Shown here in pieces: positions 4,612-7,579 of a DNA stretch of 7,579 nucleotides. Positions within the stretch are counted from its first letter, which is position 1; the number at the start of each line of letters is the position of its first letter. Source of the DNA: Candidatus Sumerlaeota bacterium (GTDB lineage: Bacteria; Sumerlaeota; Sumerlaeia; SLMS01); assembly GCA_020850785.1 (NCBI GenBank), contig JADZDZ010000334.1, positions 1-7,579 on the forward strand, given 5' to 3'. The notes under the pieces are model-generated. The model was not told the origin of the DNA. It did not search any database and saw only the letters and a program-made list of their open reading frames with translations. The translations under genes and the position numbers were made by a program.

Positions 4612-5955
4612 TTATCCCGTTGCGGTGGGGAGTTTTTTCTCGGCCTCGTCGATGGCCTTCTGGGTTTCCGTGGGCTCGCCTTCCACCGCCAGCGGCTCCT
4701 TGCCGGTGTAGTTCCTCAGGGTCGGGAAGAGCAGCGCCCAGATGAACGTGATGACGATGCTGCCAATGCCGCCGATGATGACGGAATTGGCGATGCCGAA
4801 CCAACTGGCGGTGATGCCGGATTCAAATTCACCAAGCTCGTTGGATGCGCCGACGAAGATCAGGTTCACGGCGTTCACGCGGCCAAGCATCGCCTTCGGC
4901 GTGAGCGTCTGCACCAGCGTCTGGCGGATAACGACGCTGACCATGTCGAAAATTCCCATCAGCACAAGCGCGACGATGGAAACCCAGAAGATGTCCGAAA
5001 TTCCGAAGACAACGGTGGAAATTCCGAAGCCCGCCACGCAAAGGAACATCAGCATTCCCGGATTGCGCAGCGGCGGCGCGTAGGTGAGCGCGAAGGCGGT
5101 GAGGGCGGCGCCCGCTCCCATGGAGGCGCGCAGGACTCCCAGACCCCAGCTTCCCACACCCAGGATGTCCTTCGCAAATGCGGGAAGCAACGCCGTGGCG
5201 CCGGCAAGGAGCACGGCGAACAGATCCAACGACATGGCGCCGAGAAGAATCTTCCGTTGCAGGATATACTTCACGCCCGCGATGACAGTTTCCCAACTGA
5301 TGGCTTCCCTTTCAAGACTGCCGGGACGGATGGTCATGCGGCGGATGCAGATCATTGCACCAAGCATCAACACCGCGGACATGCAGTAGACGACCTCATA
5401 ATGTTCGATGCCGTCGAAGGTTGCCAGCAGCAGCATCAACCCGCCAATGCCGGGGCCGGCGATGGTGCCAAATTGAAAGACGATGGAATTCCAGACCACG
5501 GCATTCTGCAGGTCCTTCTGGGGAACAAGCAGTGGAAGAAGGCCCTGCGAGGCCGGCCCCCAGAATGCGCGCGACGTGCCCTGCAGCAGGAGCACTGCGA
5601 AGATGGGAATCGCGGTGGAGACACGAAAAAAACCGAGCACTGCGAGAAGGATGGAACTGATGAAGATTCCAAGCTGACAAACGCGGACGACGTTGCGCCG
5701 GTCGTGGCGGTCAGCGACGAGGCCCGTGATTGGCGCGAGCAGGAACATCGGCAAAAACAGGGAAAGGCCGATGAAGCCAAGGTCGAGCGGGTTCTTCGTG
5801 ATGTCCCAGACTTGCGATCCGATGGCAACGATGGACGCCTGCGTTGCGACGATGGAGAAAATGCGCGAGCACTGGAAGAGCGTGAAGTCGGGATTACGCC
5901 ACGCGGCTCTGGGGTTATGAGTTTCTTCCGGTAGTGGGAGGGCGTCGGATGACAT
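4612..5955 (-). CDS. MFS transporter, EntS/MFS_3-like exporter
   Basis: This is an inner-membrane, proton-driven major facilitator transporter, most like the EntS (enterobactin exporter)/MFS_3 group. From the ATG at 5955 it has 447 residues. The N-terminus RNPDFTLFQCSRIFS leads into TM1, and GSQVWDITKNPLDLGFIGL is the typical TM1-TM2 segment. Motif A between TM2 and TM3 is complete: GLVADRHDRR at 78-87, with D82, R83, R86 and R87. About 11-12 hydrophobic segments run to FIWALLFP near residue 400, followed by a charged cytoplasmic tail. The substrate is unknown, and siderophore export should not be assumed. The frame also offers a TTG at 5970, five codons upstream. Neither start has a Shine-Dalgarno on the - strand, so I prefer the ATG. 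The gene converges with the efflux lipoprotein gene. A long ORF on the opposite strand (4594-5934) is its antisense shadow. Confidence 0.9.
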   Translation of the reverse strand: MSSDALPLPEETHNPRAAWRNPDFTLFQCSRIFSIVATQASIVAIGSQVWDITKNPLDLGFIGLSLFLPMFLLAPITGLVADRHDRRNVVRVCQLGIFISSILLAVLGFFRVSTAIPIFAVLLLQGTSRAFWGPASQGLLPLLVPQKDLQNAVVWNSIVFQFGTIAGPGIGGLMLLLATFDGIEHYEVVYCMSAVLMLGAMICIRRMTIRPGSLEREAISWETVIAGVKYILQRKILLGAMSLDLFAVLLAGATALLPAFAKDILGVGSWGLGVLRASMGAGAALTAFALTYAPPLRNPGMLMFLCVAGFGISTVVFGISDIFWVSIVALVLMGIFDMVSVVIRQTLVQTLTPKAMLGRVNAVNLIFVGASNELGEFESGITASWFGIANSVIIGGIGSIVITFIWALLFPTLRNYTGKEPLAVEGEPTETQKAIDEAEKKLPTATG

Positions 5956-6108
5956 CGATGCGGGGAGCAATGTGGAGGTGCATGGCCCACCAATGCACGG
6001 GAAAAATCAGGCAAAACCGCTGGTTCCGCCAAAATTTCCGCCGCTGTTGACTAAAAATGCCGCCGCTGCGGGGACAAGTTCCGCTGTTTTCCACACGGAA
6101 ACGGGGAT
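5956..6108 (-). promoter_or_regulatory. Upstream region of the MFS gene, with repeated CCGCTG sites and a leader hairpin
   Basis: These 153 bases separate the two - strand genes. On the + strand CCGCTG occurs four times, at 6017, 6041, 6063 and 6081, and two copies belong to an identical 9-mer CCGCCGCTG (6038-6046 and 6060-6068) spaced 22 bp, about two helical turns. Nearer the start, GTGCAT (5978-5983) and ATGCAC (5993-5998) can form a bulged hairpin about 23-43 bases before the ATG. I see no convincing -35/-10 pair. The repeats could be operator sites for the exporter, which is an inference. Confidence 0.35.
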
Positions 6109-7579
6109 TCATTTCGCCTCCTCCAATTGGGAAAACATTGCTTCGATTGCTTCCCCTTCGGGAAAGACAAAGAACATCGTTCGCAACCTCTCGCCCTGCT
6201 TCGTTGTGGTGATAAAATTGCCATCGGAGCCAAGCCGAGTTTCATATCCTTCCACTTGGCCGCAGCGGCAAACGGATGCGAACATGAACTGTGGCCGGAT
6301 GGTCTGGAAGAGAGCCCTGAACGGTTCATCGTCGGCACTTTGGAAGAAGTTGGCAAGCTGACGGGCATTGCTGGGAAACTCCCCATTTTTCTTGAAATAA
6401 AGTGAGATCGGAGCAGTCGGGTCATCAAGGTCAGAGGAGCAAACTTCGAATGGCTCCGGTTTCATGACAACCCAGTCGCATTCCGTTTGTGCAAGGAAAC
6501 CGGGCGGCAGGTAGTGCGCCACCAGATCATCGCAATGCCGGGGCCACTCCCCCTGCTCCATCTTGTATTGAAGGCAGGCGGCGGCGAAGCGCTGAGCCAT
6601 GACTTGCCGCAATGAATCCTGATAAAGGTATTTGATAAGATCGGAAGGTGATGGTCGATCGAGTTTGTCATAAACAAGCAAGCCGCCGAATCTATCCGCA
6701 GGTATGGCGAACACTTCCCTCAGGTAAGGCCTGTGTCCCCGGTTCATCATCGCGATTTTGATGCTGAGCTCAGATTCCGCTTCATCAATGGCGGCAGGGT
6801 TCGCGTCACTGATTGCAACGGCATATTGTTCGAAGGACTTGCGTACCGCCGGTGCCATGAAGCGGCGAAGTGCGTTACCGGGCACACCATCCAGCAAGTA
6901 GGAGAAAGTGCTTATGGTGGACTGCCACGAATCCATTTCCTCAAGGCTGGCATCTGTCATAGCGCGAATACTGGCGCGCCGCTGATCCTTGAACTCCTCC
7001 TCCGTAAGGGTGTTCTCATCCAGAATGGCAATGGCCCGCGACAGCGTGTCGGATGACAAGGCGTCCATCGCTTCCAGTGTGAAGAGAAATTCGATGTCGG
7101 TATTACCGCCCCGACCGAGGCTAATCTGGTTAATGCGCGCATTCTGTTCGAGGATGGTGAGAATGCGGGCATTCGCTTCGGCAGTATCACCGCGTGCCGC
7201 CGCCAACAATGCGGTCAGGGCGAGAACATCTATCGATCCCTGATACGAATAAAATAACGTGAGGATGTCGTGACCATAATAGGCCTCGGTTGTCGGTTGC
7301 GGCCAATCGCTCTGCCAAATCCGAGCTTCGATCTCGCGAAGGTTTTTGATTGATTCGGGGCTCAACGGCGCAGAAAGGGAGCCCTTGAAGAAGTCGGGGT
7401 AGTGCGTTTGCATGTAATTCAGAATCTGCTCAGGCTTCGTACTTTCCGGAGCAGTTGCAACGCTGGTGTAAACTCTCCAGCGGTAACCGGCAAACCGCAG
7501 GAAAGGAATCCAATCATTTCCATCCAGGGGCTCAAGAAGCGGAGAAATTTTCGGACTGGTTGCAGGCGCCGGCGCGGGT
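6109..7579 (-). CDS. Large protein of unknown function, 5' end beyond the window
   Basis: I do not recognise this protein. The frame is open from the stop (TGA, 6111-6109) to the right edge without a stop, so at least 489 residues are present and the N-terminus is missing. The ATG at 7413 lacks a Shine-Dalgarno, and the 55 codons upstream of it read like protein: a Pro/Ala-rich linker (PAPAPATSPKISP) followed by NDWIPFLRFAGYRWRVYTS. A linker of this type often follows a signal or membrane anchor, so an exported or anchored protein is possible. The body is largely alpha-helical with a TPR-like stretch (ALLAAARGDTAEANARIL). About residues 330-358 of the visible part (AQRFAAACLQYKMEQGEWP then LVAHYLPP) resemble a motif I recall in large uncharacterised PVC-type proteins (roughly RYRLAHGRWPxSLDxLVPxYLP). 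It contains several Cys near the C-terminus (CSSD, VCRCG). GC is markedly lower than in the neighbours. Gene reality is high; function is unknown. Confidence 0.8.
   Translation of the reverse strand, partial: PAPAPATSPKISPLLEPLDGNDWIPFLRFAGYRWRVYTSVATAPESTKPEQILNYMQTHYPDFFKGSLSAPLSPESIKNLREIEARIWQSDWPQPTTEAYYGHDILTLFYSYQGSIDVLALTALLAAARGDTAEANARILTILEQNARINQISLGRGGNTDIEFLFTLEAMDALSSDTLSRAIAILDENTLTEEEFKDQRRASIRAMTDASLEEMDSWQSTISTFSYLLDGVPGNALRRFMAPAVRKSFEQYAVAISDANPAAIDEAESELSIKIAMMNRGHRPYLREVFAIPADRFGGLLVYDKLDRPSPSDLIKYLYQDSLRQVMAQRFAAACLQYKMEQGEWPRHCDDLVAHYLPPGFLAQTECDWVVMKPEPFEVCSSDLDDPTAPISLYFKKNGEFPSNARQLANFFQSADDEPFRALFQTIRPQFMFASVCRCGQVEGYETRLGSDGNFITTTKQGERLRTMFFVFPEGEAIEAMFSQLEEAK

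Noticed and set aside
4594..5934. 446-residue + strand ORF opposite the MFS gene
   Set aside because: Its sequence is highly charged and His/Asp/Gln/Gly-rich with no recognisable domain, as expected for the antisense of a hydrophobic transporter; the - strand frame has a full MFS pattern with motif A.
6047..6052. TTGACT on the + strand as a promoter -35
   Set aside because: It points into the antisense of the right-hand gene with no + strand gene downstream and no good -10 at proper spacing.
7411..7413. ATG at 7413 as start of the right-hand protein
   Set aside because: No ribosome binding site is present and the frame continues with protein-like sequence to the window edge, so this Met is probably internal.

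Overview
The window carries a block of + strand housekeeping genes, a + strand outer-membrane efflux lipoprotein, and two - strand genes (an MFS exporter and a large protein of unknown function). The organism is a diderm (Gram-negative-type) bacterium: the efflux protein is an outer-membrane TolC/OprM-type channel with a lipobox signal peptide. Most coding DNA is GC-rich (two hand-counted 60-base lines in era and the efflux gene give 68% and 75% GC). The intergenic GCGAGGGCG/CGCCCTCGC palindrome and the 10-bp-phased CGGAT repeats resemble interspersed repeats I recall from PVC-group and neighbouring poorly cultured phyla. That points to, but does not prove, a lineage of that kind.

Layout. Bases 1-162 are a left edge with no clearly identified gene. 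Bases 163-2086 form a tight operon: a coiled-coil/winged-helix protein of unknown role, ybeY (rRNA-maturation endoribonuclease) and era (ribosome-assembly GTPase). Their stop and start codons overlap (TTGA at 693-696, ATGA at 1157-1160), so translational coupling is likely. ybeY and era are a common pair because both act in 16S rRNA / 30S maturation. A small YciI-family gene follows at 2187-2477 behind a strong Shine-Dalgarno. After a 255-base spacer holding a perfect TTGACA hexamer comes the NodT/OprM-like efflux lipoprotein (2733-4394), which has no inner-membrane pump or periplasmic adaptor gene beside it here.

The efflux gene converges on an EntS-like MFS transporter (4612-5955, - strand). 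The 217 bases between them hold the most unusual structure in the window: a 161-bp element (4416-4576) bounded by 11-bp inverted repeats and containing three further palindromes. Both ends are built of CGGAT-type units repeated every 10 bp. It looks like a non-autonomous, MITE-like interspersed repeat.

The right part (6109 to the window edge, - strand) is one long open frame for a protein I do not recognise. Its frame has no stop up to the right edge, so the gene is cut by the window and the internal ATG at 7413 is probably not its start. Its base composition is clearly lower in GC (sampled lines 43% and 47%) than its neighbours. No RNA genes, CRISPR arrays, transposases or phage genes are visible.
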